Positions 17,361 through 26,947 of a stretch of 64,000 nucleotides of DNA are shown in pieces. The notes under the pieces are model-generated. The model did not search any database. It saw nothing but the letters and a program-made list of their open reading frames with translations, and had not been told where the DNA came from. This DNA comes from Extensimonas perlucida (GTDB lineage: Bacteria > Pseudomonadota > Gammaproteobacteria > Burkholderiales > Burkholderiaceae_C): contig NZ_VMYE01000010.1 of the NCBI RefSeq assembly GCF_007655255.1, positions 45,933 to 109,932 on the forward strand. Reading direction: 5' to 3'. Made by a program: the position numbers and the translations under genes. The first letter of the stretch is position 1. Each line of letters begins with the position of its first letter.

Positions 17361-19187
17361 ATGAAGTTCGGTGACTTGCGCGTGGCCCACAAGCTGTGGG
17401 GCTCGGTCATGGGGCTGCTGGCGATCATGCTGGCGGCCACTTTTTTTGCCCAGAGCAGGGCCAATGCGGTTGCCGACAAGGCTTTGCAGGACGTGGAGCG
17501 TTACGAAGCCGCCATCACGACGACCACGCGCTGGCTGGGCCTGACCGAGGTGGTGATGGAACGCTCCTTGGCCGCGCTGAGTGTCTATGACCCCGAAGCC
17601 GAAAAAACCCTTTTGCAAAGAAGCCTTGCCGACTCGGCGCGCGTGACGCAGCTGCAGAAAAAAGTGGGTGAGGTGCTGGCTTCGGATGCGGAGAAACAGG
17701 CTTACGAAAACGCTTCGAAAGCGCGGACCGACGCGCTGGCTTTGCTCAAGAAGGTGCGCGAGCTCAAGGCGGGTGGTGACAGGGAAGCCACGGCCGCCTT
17801 CGTGCAGCAGCAATTCATGCCTGCAGCGCAGGTCTTGCTCAAGGCCATGGACGACTTTCTCAAGGTGCAGCAGGCGCAGCGCGACGCGGCTGTAAAGCAA
17901 TCCGAGCAGGCGCGCCGCAACACCATGCTCACGAGCTTAGGCGTCACAGCCTTGGTTCTGGCGCTCGGTGGCGTTTTGTGCGCGCTGCTGGTGCGCTCGA
18001 TCACGCAGCCTTTGCACCGTGCAGTCGAGGCGGCACAGGCGATCGGCAAAGGTGACTTGAGCTTGACGCTGCAGACCCACCGCAAGGATGAATTCGGCGA
18101 CCTGCTGCGGGCCTTCTCGCGCATGGTCGAGCATCTGCGCGGCGTGGTGACCGAGGTGCGCACGGGGGTGGATTCGGTGGCACTCGCGGCGAACGAAATC
18201 GCGCATGGCAACCAGGACTTGTCCGCGCGCACCGAGCAGACGGCCTCCAGCCTTGAAGAAACGGCGGCGAGCATGGAGCAGCTCACGGCCACGGTCTCGC
18301 AGTCGGCGGACACGGCGCGCCAGGCCAACCAGCTCGCAAGCCAGGCCGCGCAGGCGGCGCAGCGCGGCGGCGCGGTGGTGGGGCAGGTGGTGCAGAGCAT
18401 GCAACAGATCACCGACAGCTCGCGCAAGATTGCCGACATCATCGGCGTGATCGACGGCATCGCGTTTCAGACCAACATCCTCGCGCTCAACGCTGCGGTC
18501 GAAGCCGCACGCGCGGGCGAGCAGGGCCGCGGTTTTGCCGTGGTGGCGAGCGAGGTGCGCAGTCTGGCCGGACGCTCGGCCGAGGCCGCGAAGGAGATCA
18601 AGGCATTGATAGGCAATTCGGTCGAAAACGTCGAATCCGGCTCGCAGCAGGTGGCGCAGGCCGGGCAAGCGATGTCTGAAATCGTCGCTGGCGTGCAGCG
18701 CGTGAATGACTTGATCGGCGAGATCACGGCTTCGGCCACCGAGCAGCGCGACGGCATCGCGCAGGTCAACCAGGCGGTGATGCAGCTCGACCAGATGACG
18801 CAGCAAAACGCCGCGCTGGTTGAAGAATCCGCCGCTGCGGCAGGTGCGCTGCGCGAGCAGGCACAGCACCTGGCGCAGGCGGTGGCCGTGTTCAATGTGG
18901 GCGCTGCAAGCAGTTCGAGCGCTGCAGGTCAGTGGGCCGCATCTGCCCAGGCGGCGCGGCCCGAAATAGCCCAAAATGCTTCTATCTCAGTAGCTTCAAG
19001 CGTAGGTATTTCGGGCTCTAGAGCCAGTTTTGGTACTCAAAAGAAAGCGTCATCTACTTCGCAAGGCTCCGCAGCCAAGAGCGCCGTCAAGCCAAAGCCG
19101 CAGCCCGCCAGCGCGCCGGCACCTGCGCCGCGCTTGGCTGCGGCTGCTCCTGCGGGAGCGGACGAGGGCGAGTGGGAAAGTTTCTGA
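17361..19187 (+). CDS. Methyl-accepting chemotaxis protein with CheR-tethering tail
   Basis: A 608-residue chemoreceptor. TM1 is at about residues 12-31, followed by a four-helix periplasmic ligand domain (about 33-185), TM2 (about 192-213), a HAMP domain and a signalling domain. The conserved hairpin tip ([20 protein letters not shown]) lies near residue 360. The C-terminal tail is long, Ala/Ser/Pro-rich and ends in EWESF, which fits the xWxxF pentapeptide that tethers CheR/CheB in Tar/Tsr (NWETF). Part of the tail is encoded by a copy of the interspersed repeat. The ligand is unknown. An AAGGA site lies upstream. Confidence 0.95.
   Translation: MKFGDLRVAHKLWGSVMGLLAIMLAATFFAQSRANAVADKALQDVERYEAAITTTTRWLGLTEVVMERSLAALSVYDPEAEKTLLQRSLADSARVTQLQKKVGEVLASDAEKQAYENASKARTDALALLKKVRELKAGGDREATAAFVQQQFMPAAQVLLKAMDDFLKVQQAQRDAAVKQSEQARRNTMLTSLGVTALVLALGGVLCALLVRSITQPLHRAVEAAQAIGKGDLSLTLQTHRKDEFGDLLRAFSRMVEHLRGVVTEVRTGVDSVALAANEIAHGNQDLSARTEQTASSLEETAASMEQLTATVSQSADTARQANQLASQAAQAAQRGGAVVGQVVQSMQQITDSSRKIADIIGVIDGIAFQTNILALNAAVEAARAGEQGRGFAVVASEVRSLAGRSAEAAKEIKALIGNSVENVESGSQQVAQAGQAMSEIVAGVQRVNDLIGEITASATEQRDGIAQVNQAVMQLDQMTQQNAALVEESAAAAGALREQAQHLAQAVAVFNVGAASSSSAAGQWAASAQAARPEIAQNASISVASSVGISGSRASFGTQKKASSTSQGSAAKSAVKPKPQPASAPAPAPRLAAAAPAGADEGEWESF
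18970..19034 (+). repeat. Interspersed AT-rich repeat, copy 4 (inside chemoreceptor)
   Basis: A roughly 65-bp AT-rich stretch (TTCTATCTCAGTAGCTTC ... GGGCTCTAGAGCCAG) within an otherwise GC-rich gene. It is translated as the Ser/Val/Gly-rich linker [17 protein letters not shown] between the signalling domain and the C-terminal pentapeptide. Confidence 0.55.
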
Positions 19188-19247
19188 GCCGGCTTGTTTC
19201 CGCCCCATCTGCGCGCTCCCGTTTTTTTATGTGGATAGCGCAGCCGC

Positions 19248-20957
19248 TCAGTCCGGCGCCCCTTCGATGACGAACTGCACGCGCCGCTCGCCGCGCCATT
19301 CGTTCACGTCGAGCCGGTAGGCCAGCAGCGCGCGCGCGGGCAGCGGCTCGGTGCGGCCGAACCAGATGGCATCGACGGGTTCGCCCTGGTGTTTGAGTTT
19401 GAGCGACAGGTGCTTGTCCTTGACCAAGCGCTGGCCCAGCACTTCGAGTTCTTCGCTGAACACGGGCGCGGCGAAGCCCTGGCCCCAGACTTCGCGCTGC
19501 AGCGCGTCGGCGAGTTCGGCGCGGCGGTATTCGGGCGCGAGCGGGCCGTCGGTTTCAAGCTGGCGCGTGAGCGTGGCGGGCTCCAGCCACTCCTGCGCCA
19601 CCTGCGCGAGTGCCTGCTCGAAGCGCTCGAAATGCTCTTCGGCGATGGTGCAGCCCGCGGCCATGGCGTGCCCGCCGAACTTGAGCAGCACGCCCGGATG
19701 GCGCTTGGCCACGAGGTCCAGCGCGTCGCGCAGGTGAAAGCCGGGGATGGAGCGGCCCGAGCCCTTGAGCTCGTGCGCCTTGCCCGGCGCGGCGCTGGCG
19801 GCGAACACGAAGGTCGGGCGGTGCAGCTTGTCTTTGAGGCGCGAGGCGACGATGCCCACCACGCCTTCGTGAAAGTCCGGGTCGAACACGCTCACGGCGG
19901 GCGGCGGCGCTTCGGCGGCGTCGAACAGGTTTTCTGCGAGCGCAAAGGCTTGCGTGCGCATGTCGCCTTCGATTTCGCGGCGCTCGCGGTTGATGGCGTC
20001 CAGCGTCTGCGCGAGTTCCTCGGCGCGCGCCGGGTCGTCGGTCAGCAGGCATTCGATGCCCAGCGTCATGTCGGCCAGGCGCCCCGCGGCGTTGATGCGT
20101 GGCCCGAGCGCAAAGCCGAAGTCGAAGGTATTGGCCGCCTGCGCCTGCCGCCCCGCGGCGCGAAACAGCGCCGCCATGCCCACGGGCATGTGGCCCGCGC
20201 GCACGCGCTTGAGGCCCTGCGCCACGAGGCGCCGGTTGTTGGCGTCTAGCCGCACCACGTCGGCCACGGTGCCCAGCGCGACCAGCGGCAGCAGCGCGTC
20301 GAGCCGCGGCTGGTTTGTGGCGTCGAAGCGCCCGCGCGCGCGCAGCTCGCTGCGCAGCGCGAGCAGCACGTAAAACATCACGCCCACGCCCGCGAGCGCC
20401 TTGCTCTCGAAGCTGCAGCCGGGCTGGTTGGGGTTGACGATGGCGTCCGCGCTCGGCAGTGTGGGACCGGGCAGGTGGTGGTCGGTGACGAGCACGGCAA
20501 GGCCCAGCGCCTTGGCGCGCGCCACGCCTTCGACGCTCGCGATACCGTTGTCCACGGTGATGAGCACGTCGGCGCCGCGCGCCTGTACGCGCTCGGCGAT
20601 CGGCGGCGTGAGGCCGTAGCCGTCGCTCACGCGGTCGGGCACGAGGTAATCGACGTGCCGCGCGCCCAAAAGGCGCAGGCCGCGCACGCCCACGGCGCAG
20701 GCGGTGGCGCCGTCGCAGTCGTAGTCAGCCACGATGCACAGGCGCCGGTCTTGCGCGATGGCGTCGGCCAGCAGCGTGGCCGCCTGCGCGATGCCGCGCA
20801 GGCCCTCGGGCGGCAGCAGGCGCGCCAGGCCGTCGTCGAGCTCGTCCTTGCTGCGCACGCCGCGCGCCGCGTACAGGCGCGCGAGCAGCGGATGCACGCC
20901 CGCCTGCTCGAGCGCCCAGACGGCCCGTGGGGGGATTTCTCTGTTAATGATTTTCAT
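19248..20957 (-). CDS. recJ: Single-stranded-DNA exonuclease RecJ
   Basis: 5'-3' single-strand exonuclease of recombination and mismatch repair. The 569-residue length is typical. The DHH-family catalytic motifs are present: VADYDCDGATA (about residue 77), ITVDNGIAS, VTDHHLPGP (about 160). The DHHA1 block FGGHAMAAGC is near 425. The C-terminal OB-like domain ends QFVIEGAPD. Its ATG overlaps the stop of the upstream gene by 4 bp (ATGA), so the two are coupled. This arrangement is common in Burkholderiales. Confidence 0.96.
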   Translation of the reverse strand: MKIINREIPPRAVWALEQAGVHPLLARLYAARGVRSKDELDDGLARLLPPEGLRGIAQAATLLADAIAQDRRLCIVADYDCDGATACAVGVRGLRLLGARHVDYLVPDRVSDGYGLTPPIAERVQARGADVLITVDNGIASVEGVARAKALGLAVLVTDHHLPGPTLPSADAIVNPNQPGCSFESKALAGVGVMFYVLLALRSELRARGRFDATNQPRLDALLPLVALGTVADVVRLDANNRRLVAQGLKRVRAGHMPVGMAALFRAAGRQAQAANTFDFGFALGPRINAAGRLADMTLGIECLLTDDPARAEELAQTLDAINRERREIEGDMRTQAFALAENLFDAAEAPPPAVSVFDPDFHEGVVGIVASRLKDKLHRPTFVFAASAAPGKAHELKGSGRSIPGFHLRDALDLVAKRHPGVLLKFGGHAMAAGCTIAEEHFERFEQALAQVAQEWLEPATLTRQLETDGPLAPEYRRAELADALQREVWGQGFAAPVFSEELEVLGQRLVKDKHLSLKLKHQGEPVDAIWFGRTEPLPARALLAYRLDVNEWRGERRVQFVIEGAPD

Positions 20958-21937
20958 AGCGCATTATGCAGATCAGATAAGCGCAAAGGCCGAAAAATGC
21001 TCTGAAGGCGCTGCAGCCAATGGCGCTGTGCCGGGCCGAAGTGCAGGGCGCCGTTTTCACCACACAGCGTCAGCTGCACGGCCGCGCCGCGCTGCAGTTG
21101 CGCGTGCAATGCGGCCAGCGGGCCGGCGTCGAGCCGCTGCCAGGCGGCGGTCCAGGCAGGCCAGTCTTCGCGCAGCGCGGGCGCGCGCAGGTCTTCGGCC
21201 ACGGTCACGGTGGCGGATGGCGTGGTGGCAGGGTCTGCGCGTGGCGTTTGCCAGTCTGCCGGCAGTGCGCCCGCGCCGTGCACCCAGAAGGCGTTGACGG
21301 CAGGCAGGCCCTGCGCCTCGCGCGCGGCGTTGAAAGGGTGGGTGTAGAGCAGCATCTGCACTTCGCTGTGCAGGCGCTGCAGGCGGCGCGCGGCGTCGGC
21401 GCTCGCCAGCGGCGGCAGCCAGTGGCGCACGTCGCGCCCGATGACGCGCTCGAATGTTGCCGTGGCGAGGTCGGCAAACAGCGCGCCTTGCGCGAGCCAG
21501 CGCGTGGGCTGTTCGTAGTGCAGCGTGATGCCGTCCTCGGCAAACCACGGCGCGAGGATGTCCAGCAGCGCGCGCGAGGCGGCTTCGTCGAGCCCCAGCG
21601 CGGCGTGGTCGCTGAGCGTCACATGGTCTGCGCCTATATGCCACAGGCACGGGCTCACGAAGGCCCAGGCTTGCGCGTCGGGTGCGTGCCCTTGCTCCAC
21701 ACGCCGCCAGGCCGCCCACGGAATGCGCCCGTCTGCGCTGGGCAGCCCGAGCGCCTGCGCCAAGGCGCGCTCGTGCGGCATCGAAAGGCTCTGGGGCGCG
21801 GCGGTGATGCTTGGGCCGGGCGCGAGGCGCTGCAGCAGTGCTCGCAGCATGGGCAGGTCCAGCGTTGGCAGAACCTGCGTGCAACCTGGAGCCGGGCTGA
21901 GTGCGTAAGGAATGAGCAGGTGCGAGGCGGCAGGCAT
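20954..21937 (-). CDS. RpfE-type / phosphoglycerate-mutase-like hypothetical protein
   Basis: A 327-residue protein found upstream of recJ in Burkholderiales and often labelled a regulatory RpfE-type or phosphoglycerate-mutase-like protein; I see no catalytic motif that proves an enzyme. Recognisable segments are the N-terminal LLIPYALSPAPGC, a central WAFVSPCLWHIGADHVTL (residues about 95-115), and RDVRHWLPP followed by EVQMLLYTHPFN, LPAVNAFWVHGAG. No signal peptide or membrane segment. The ATG at 21937 is chosen over an upstream GTG. The coupling to recJ by a 4-bp overlap suggests coexpression only. Confidence 0.7.
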   Translation of the reverse strand: MPAASHLLIPYALSPAPGCTQVLPTLDLPMLRALLQRLAPGPSITAAPQSLSMPHERALAQALGLPSADGRIPWAAWRRVEQGHAPDAQAWAFVSPCLWHIGADHVTLSDHAALGLDEAASRALLDILAPWFAEDGITLHYEQPTRWLAQGALFADLATATFERVIGRDVRHWLPPLASADAARRLQRLHSEVQMLLYTHPFNAAREAQGLPAVNAFWVHGAGALPADWQTPRADPATTPSATVTVAEDLRAPALREDWPAWTAAWQRLDAGPLAALHAQLQRGAAVQLTLCGENGALHFGPAQRHWLQRLQSIFRPLRLSDLHNAL

Positions 21938-21981
21938 GGGGCGATATTGTGCGGGACGGGATGCCACAATCCGCTCTGACC

Positions 21982-23230
21982 ATGAACATTCCCTACGAGT
22001 TGGCCCTGGGCTGGCGCTACACGCGCGCGGGGCGCGCGACGCGGCGCAACGGCTTCATTTCTTTCATTTCAGGCGTCTCCATGCTGGGCATTGCGCTCGG
22101 CGTGGCGGCGCTCATCATCGTGCTCAGCGTGATGAACGGCTTTCAGCGCGACGTGCGCGACCGCATGCTCAGCGTGGTGCCGCACATCGAGATTTTTGCC
22201 CCGGGCGGCAGCGCCATGCCCGATCCAGCGCGCACCATGGCCGAGGCGCGGCGCAACCGCGAAGTCTTGGGTGCTGCGCCTTTCGTGGCGTCTCAGGCAC
22301 TGCTGGCGCGCGGTGAGGACATGAAAGGCGTGATGGTGCGCGGCATAGACCCGGCGCTGGAGCCGCAGGTGACGGACCTGGCGCAGACGCTGCGCGACAG
22401 TGCGCTCACGCAGCTCGTGCCGGGGCAGTTTCGCGTGCTGCTGGGGCACGAGCTTGCGCGCGCGCTGGGCGTGGACGTGGGCGATATGGTGACGCTGGTC
22501 GCGCCCGCGGGCCAAGTGACGCCCGCGGGTGTGGTGCCGCGCTACAAGCAGCTCACGGTGGCGGGCACGTTTTCTTCGGGGCATTACGAATACGATGCGG
22601 CGCTGGTGTTTCTGCATATCGACGATGCCGAGCGCATTTTTCGGCTCGAAGGGCCGACGGGCGTGCGCCTCAAGCTACAAGATTTGCATCGCGCGCCCGA
22701 AGTCGCGCAGGAGCTTGCGCAAACCCTCAGCGGCAGCTTGCTGATCCGCGACTGGACGCAGCAAAACCGCACCTGGTTCGCCGCCGTGCAGATGGAAAAG
22801 CGCATGATGTTCATCATCCTCACGCTGATCGTGGCTGTGGCGGCGTTCAACCTCGTGAGCACGCTGGTCATGGCCGTGACCGACAAGCGCGCCGACATCG
22901 CCATCCTGCGCACGTTGGGCGCAAGTCCGCGCAGCATCATGGGCGTTTTCATGGTGCAGGGGGCGCTGGTGGGGGTGATTGGCACGTTCAGCGGCCTGGT
23001 GCTGGGGCTGGCCGTGGCGCTGAACATCGACGTCATCGTGCCCGCGCTCGAGCGTCTGTTCCACGCGCGCTTTTTGCCGCAGGACATCTACCTCATCAGC
23101 AAGATGCCGAGCGACCCGCAAAGCGGCGACATCGTGCCCATCGTGCTCATCTCCCTCGTGCTGGCCTTCGTCGCCACGCTGTACCCGAGCTGGCGCGCCA
23201 GCCGCATGAACCCGGCCGAGGCGCTGCGCT

Positions 23231-23238
<8 letters not shown>
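21982..23238 (+). CDS. lolC: Lipoprotein-releasing ABC transporter permease (LolC/LolE)
   Basis: Inner-membrane subunit that extracts outer-membrane lipoproteins for delivery to LolA. The 418-residue protein begins [14 protein letters not shown] and has the Lol/MacB layout. TM1 is at about residues 25-47, followed by a large periplasmic domain (about 50-270) and three C-terminal helices (about 275-300, 320-350, 380-400). It ends with the [16 protein letters not shown] tail. Only one permease gene is present, so it probably forms a homodimer (LolF-like) with LolD. The lolD start lies 8 bp inside its end. Confidence 0.94.
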
Positions 23239-23935
<697 letters not shown>

Positions 23936-23947
<12 letters not shown>

Positions 23948-24382
23948 GTGTGCAGCCTCGTCCCCACCATGGCTGTGCGGCGGCGGGGCGAAGGCCGGGC
24001 GCTCGTTGAAGTAGCCGGTATAGATCTGGCAAGCGATGCCGTGCGCTGCGCGCTGGGCCTGCTCGGCGAGGGCCGGGGGCAGGCAGCGCTCGGTGTGCTG
24101 CTGCCATAGCCGCGTCCAGGCGGCAAAGTGCGCAGGCGTGAGGCCGGGCAGGGCCATGTGTTTTTTGAACACGTCGCCGCGAAAGCTTTTGCTGCCGAGC
24201 AGCACCGTGCTCCAGAAATCCACCATGCGCGCGAGGTGCGTGTCCCACCGGTCTTTCAATATCCTTTCAAAAACCGGCCCGAGCAGCGGGTCTTGGCGCG
24301 CCTCGGCGTAAAAACCGTGCACCAGGGCGCGGATGTTGGCGGCTTGGGTGGGGTGGGTGGATGGTGTGGCGATCGCGGACAT
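23936..24382 (-). CDS. Group III truncated hemoglobin
   Basis: A 148-residue globin of the group III (Ctb/TrHbP) type. Evidence includes [24 protein letters not shown] at the N-terminus, [16 protein letters not shown] (E-helix region) and [23 protein letters not shown], which holds the proximal His. Family members handle NO and other reactive nitrogen species. It lies 12 bp downstream of ytfE on the same strand, opposite nsrR, which supports a role in nitrosative stress. The C-terminal residues overlap the convergent lolD end. Confidence 0.9.
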
Positions 24383-24394
24383 GGTGGAAGCATC

Positions 24395-25114
24395 TCAATG
24401 GCAGGCGCAGCCCGGCGCGGCGGCGGCTTCGAACTGCGGGAACAGCACGTTGTTTTCGAGGTGGATGTGCGCCACCAGGTCTTCGCCGAGCTGGGCGATG
24501 CCCGCATACAGCGCGCGCCAGGTGTTGCAGGCGTCGGCGGGCGGCGTGGCGTCGTCGGTGAGGGCGGCGAGCTTTTGCAACGCCGCGCCGTGCTCCACGT
24601 GCTCGCTGCGCATCACGCCGATGGGCTGGACGACGAAAGGGGCGCCGCCTGCGCGCAGCATGGGAAACAGAATTTGCTCTTCTTTTTGCATGTGCGAGAG
24701 CAATTCTGCCTCCATGGCTTCGAGCAGGTCGGCCAGGCCAGCGGGCACCTGCGGGTGCGCCCGGTGCACGGCCTCCACGCGGCGCGCCATGCGGATCAGC
24801 TCGGGCAGCTGCGCGCGGTGCACTTCGTGGTAGCGCGCGAGGATGTGGTCTATGAGCGCGCCGGGCGCGGTCGCTTCGGGCAGCGCGTTGCTGCGCTGCA
24901 GCGGGGCGATTTCTGCCAACACGGCCTCGGCGTCCAACCCTTTGCCCGCGGCGGCGCTGCGCAGGCTTTGCTGGCCGCCGCAGCAGAAATCGAGCTTGAG
25001 CCGGCGAAAAATTGCGGTTGCGCCGGGCCACTGCACGGCGATCTGGCCGATCGGCAGATCGGCACTCAAAGTAGGGACGCTTGCGGTGGTGGCGCTGGAG
25101 AGGGTGGCTTGCAT
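24395..25114 (-). CDS. ytfE: Iron-sulfur cluster repair di-iron protein (YtfE/Ric)
   Basis: Repairs iron-sulfur clusters damaged by nitric oxide or peroxide. The 239-residue protein has the N-terminal DUF542/ScdA domain with FCCGG (about residue 43-47) and a C-terminal hemerythrin-like domain. Its His/Glu iron ligands appear as HILARYHEVHR, HMQKEEQILFPML, RSEHVEHG and HIHLENNVLFP. A GGAG ribosome binding site precedes the ATG. It is first in an operon with the group III hemoglobin, transcribed away from nsrR across a palindrome-rich 92-bp gap. Confidence 0.95.
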   Translation of the reverse strand: MQATLSSATTASVPTLSADLPIGQIAVQWPGATAIFRRLKLDFCCGGQQSLRSAAAGKGLDAEAVLAEIAPLQRSNALPEATAPGALIDHILARYHEVHRAQLPELIRMARRVEAVHRAHPQVPAGLADLLEAMEAELLSHMQKEEQILFPMLRAGGAPFVVQPIGVMRSEHVEHGAALQKLAALTDDATPPADACNTWRALYAGIAQLGEDLVAHIHLENNVLFPQFEAAAAPGCACH

Positions 25115-25126
25115 GGGTCAACTCCT

Positions 25127-25183
25127 AAAGATGCATTCGACGTGAATATTTTATGCCATAAAATTCATGCAATGTTCATCTTT
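25127..25183. promoter_or_regulatory. Putative NsrR operator region
   Basis: The gap between divergent ytfE and nsrR contains a perfect ATTTTAT-GCC-ATAAAAT palindrome (25148-25164). It is flanked by AAAGATGCATT (25127-25137) and AATGTTCATCTTT (25171-25183), themselves inverted relative to one another. The AAGATGC-ATT half-sites resemble the E. coli NsrR operator. Binding is inferred; no experiment or alignment was run. Confidence 0.45.
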
Positions 25184-25206
25184 TGCTTGACGCAGTCCAA
25201 ATTCCC

Positions 25207-25716
25207 ATGCGCCTGACCCAGTGGACCGACTACAGCCTGCGCGTGCTCATGTATTGCGCGATCCATGCCGAGCGCGCGCAGCCCGTGACCATCACCGAGA
25301 TCGCCGAGGTGCATGGCATTTCGCGCAGCCACCTCATGAAGATCGTGCAGGAGCTCTCGGCGCGCGGGCTGCTCGAGACCACGCGCGGGCGCGGCGGTGG
25401 TGTGCGGCTGCTGCAGCCGGCGCAGGCGATCGCGGTCGGCGCCGTGGTGCGCGCCACCGAGACGGACTTTGCGCTCGTGGAATGCTTCGATGCAGAGCGC
25501 AACCAGTGCCGCCTGCGTGGGCGCTGCCGCCTGCAAGGCGTGCTAGAGCAGGCGCTGGCCGCCTACCTGGCCGTGCTCGACGGCGTGACGCTGGCCGACC
25601 TGGTGGCCGAGCCGCAAACCTGGCAGGGCTTGCAAGCCTTGCCGATACCGTTCGCGGTCGCGCCTGGCGTGGCAGGTGGGAAGACAGAGGTTTGCTCTGC
25701 CCAGAAATTTGAATGA
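25207..25716 (+). CDS. nsrR: Nitric-oxide-sensing Rrf2 repressor NsrR
   Basis: A 169-residue Rrf2-family winged-helix repressor that uses an iron-sulfur cluster to sense NO. It begins MRLTQWTDYSLRVLMY, with the recognition helix around EVHGISRSHLMKIVQEL (residues 36-52). The cluster-ligand segment is C-x7-C-x5-C (CFDAERNQCRLRGRC, about residues 96-110), the NsrR signature. Its divergent position to ytfE and a truncated hemoglobin, both common NsrR targets, supports the call over IscR. It ends in the interspersed palindrome that separates it from serB. Confidence 0.92.
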   Translation: MRLTQWTDYSLRVLMYCAIHAERAQPVTITEIAEVHGISRSHLMKIVQELSARGLLETTRGRGGGVRLLQPAQAIAVGAVVRATETDFALVECFDAERNQCRLRGRCRLQGVLEQALAAYLAVLDGVTLADLVAEPQTWQGLQALPIPFAVAPGVAGGKTEVCSAQKFE

Positions 25717-25763
25717 AATTGGCTGCTAGCGCTTGATGGACAAGCGCTAGCAGCTATCGAAAG
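25716..25763. repeat. Interspersed AT-rich repeat, copy 5 (perfect hairpin)
   Basis: The best-preserved copy. GCTGCTAGCGCTTG (25722-25735) and CAAGCGCTAGCAGC (25741-25754) form a perfect 14-bp stem with a 5-base loop. It lies exactly between the convergent nsrR and serB stops and probably terminates transcription in both directions. Confidence 0.8.
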
Positions 25764-25772
25764 AGAAGTTCT

Positions 25773-26654
25773 TCAAGGCCGCACGACTTCGAGCAGCCGG
25801 TCCAGCCCGCCCTCGTTTATGGCCACATGGGCCTGCGCGCGCACCACGGGTTTGGCATGGTAGGCCACGGCCAGGCCCGCGGCGGCCATCATGGGCAAGT
25901 CGTTGGCGCCGTCGCCCACGGCAATGGCCTGCGCGCCGGTGCAGCCTAGGAGCCTGTCGGACTTTGGAGTCGTCGGCTGCGAATGCGCCGCAGCGGCCCA
26001 TTTTTTACCGTCTTCTTGCCCCATAGTGCCGCTATGGGGCGGCGAATCCGGCAAAAACTGGCCTCGCTGGGGCGCATTCTCGCTTTCGACGCCCAAAGCC
26101 CGACAGGCTCCTAGTTGCGCGCAGGTGGCCAGCAAGGTGTCGCGCTTCATCGCGCCATCGACGATGTCGCCCCAGGGCTGATCGACCATGCGCCCGGTGA
26201 GCTGGCCGTCCTCGACCTCCAGCACGTTGGCGCGCACGAAGTCCATGCCCAGCCGTGCAGCCACGCGCTCGGCAAAAAAGGTGAAGCCGCCCGACACCAG
26301 CAGGGTTTTGAGCCCCGCGGCCCGGGCGACGGCGATGAGCTCCTGCGCGCCGGGGTTCAGGCGCAGGCGCTCGGCGTAGATGCGCTCCATGTCGGCCACG
26401 CGCACGCCGCGCAGCAGGGCCACGCGCCGGCGCAGGCTCTCCTTGAAGTCGGCAATCTCGCCGCGCATGGCCGCCTCGGTGATCGCTGCGACCTCGGCCT
26501 TGCGGCCCACGGCGTCGGCGATCTCGTCCACGCATTCGATGTTGATCAGCGTGGAGTCCATGTCGAAGGCGATGAGCCTGTAGTCCGCCAGACGCAGCGG
26601 CGGCTGGATGCCGCGCACGGTGAGGCCGGGGGCGAATTCGATGGCTGGGGTCAT
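25773..26654 (-). CDS. serB: Phosphoserine phosphatase with 55-residue in-frame insertion
   Basis: Last step of serine synthesis: hydrolysis of O-phosphoserine. HAD motifs are present: FDMDSTLINIE (about residue 31), LVSGGFTFF, the Lys in MKRDTLLATC, and VGDGANDLPMM. The protein has 293 residues; without the extra segment it would be 238, the normal length. Residues 182-236 (from GACRALG to SDRLL) are encoded by an inserted palindromic element lying between the motif III Lys and the motif IV GDGxND. The reading frame is intact, and the original sequence ...CAQLGCTGAQ... is restored if the insert is removed. Activity with the insert is unknown. ATG at 26654. Confidence 0.93.
   Translation of the reverse strand: MTPAIEFAPGLTVRGIQPPLRLADYRLIAFDMDSTLINIECVDEIADAVGRKAEVAAITEAAMRGEIADFKESLRRRVALLRGVRVADMERIYAERLRLNPGAQELIAVARAAGLKTLLVSGGFTFFAERVAARLGMDFVRANVLEVEDGQLTGRMVDQPWGDIVDGAMKRDTLLATCAQLGACRALGVESENAPQRGQFLPDSPPHSGTMGQEDGKKWAAAAHSQPTTPKSDRLLGCTGAQAIAVGDGANDLPMMAAAGLAVAYHAKPVVRAQAHVAINEGGLDRLLEVVRP
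25946..26114. mobile_element. Palindromic MITE-like element in serB
   Basis: A 161-bp element (25950-26110) flanked by CTAG on both sides (25946-25949 and 26111-26114), a 4-bp target duplication. The ends are inverted: GAGCCTGTCGG at left, its complement at right. The two halves pair imperfectly along the whole length. The centre is CCCCATAG-TGCCG-CTATGGGG, so the single strand would fold into one long hairpin. It encodes no transposase, so it must have been moved in trans. The 165 bp added (element plus duplication) equal exactly 55 codons, which keeps serB open. Confidence 0.85.
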
Positions 26655-26947
26655 GGGGCAGGTCGAAAAAACGAAGCCGCGTATCTTAGACCCCCGCCGC
26701 CGGGGCGCGGCGCTGCCGATGCGGCCTTGGCGTGCAAAGGCGGCAGGTGTACACAGGTGCAGCGCAGCATCATGGCGGCGTTCGTGGTGCACTATTGAAC
26801 AAATAGCTGATGACGCACTTGACCACTGCATGAAGTCCGAATTCGATGCGGATTCGGATCGCGTTGCCGCGCGCATGGGCAAGCGAATCGGTCGGGCAAG
26901 AGCGCGGGTCCTAAACTCCCCCGGCACTGGCCGAAAGAGGAGAAGTC

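Noticed and set aside
25187..25200. FNR/DNR-like site TTGAC-GCAG-TCCAA upstream of nsrR
   Set aside because: Only eight of ten consensus positions match and no supporting neighbour evidence; chance match likely.
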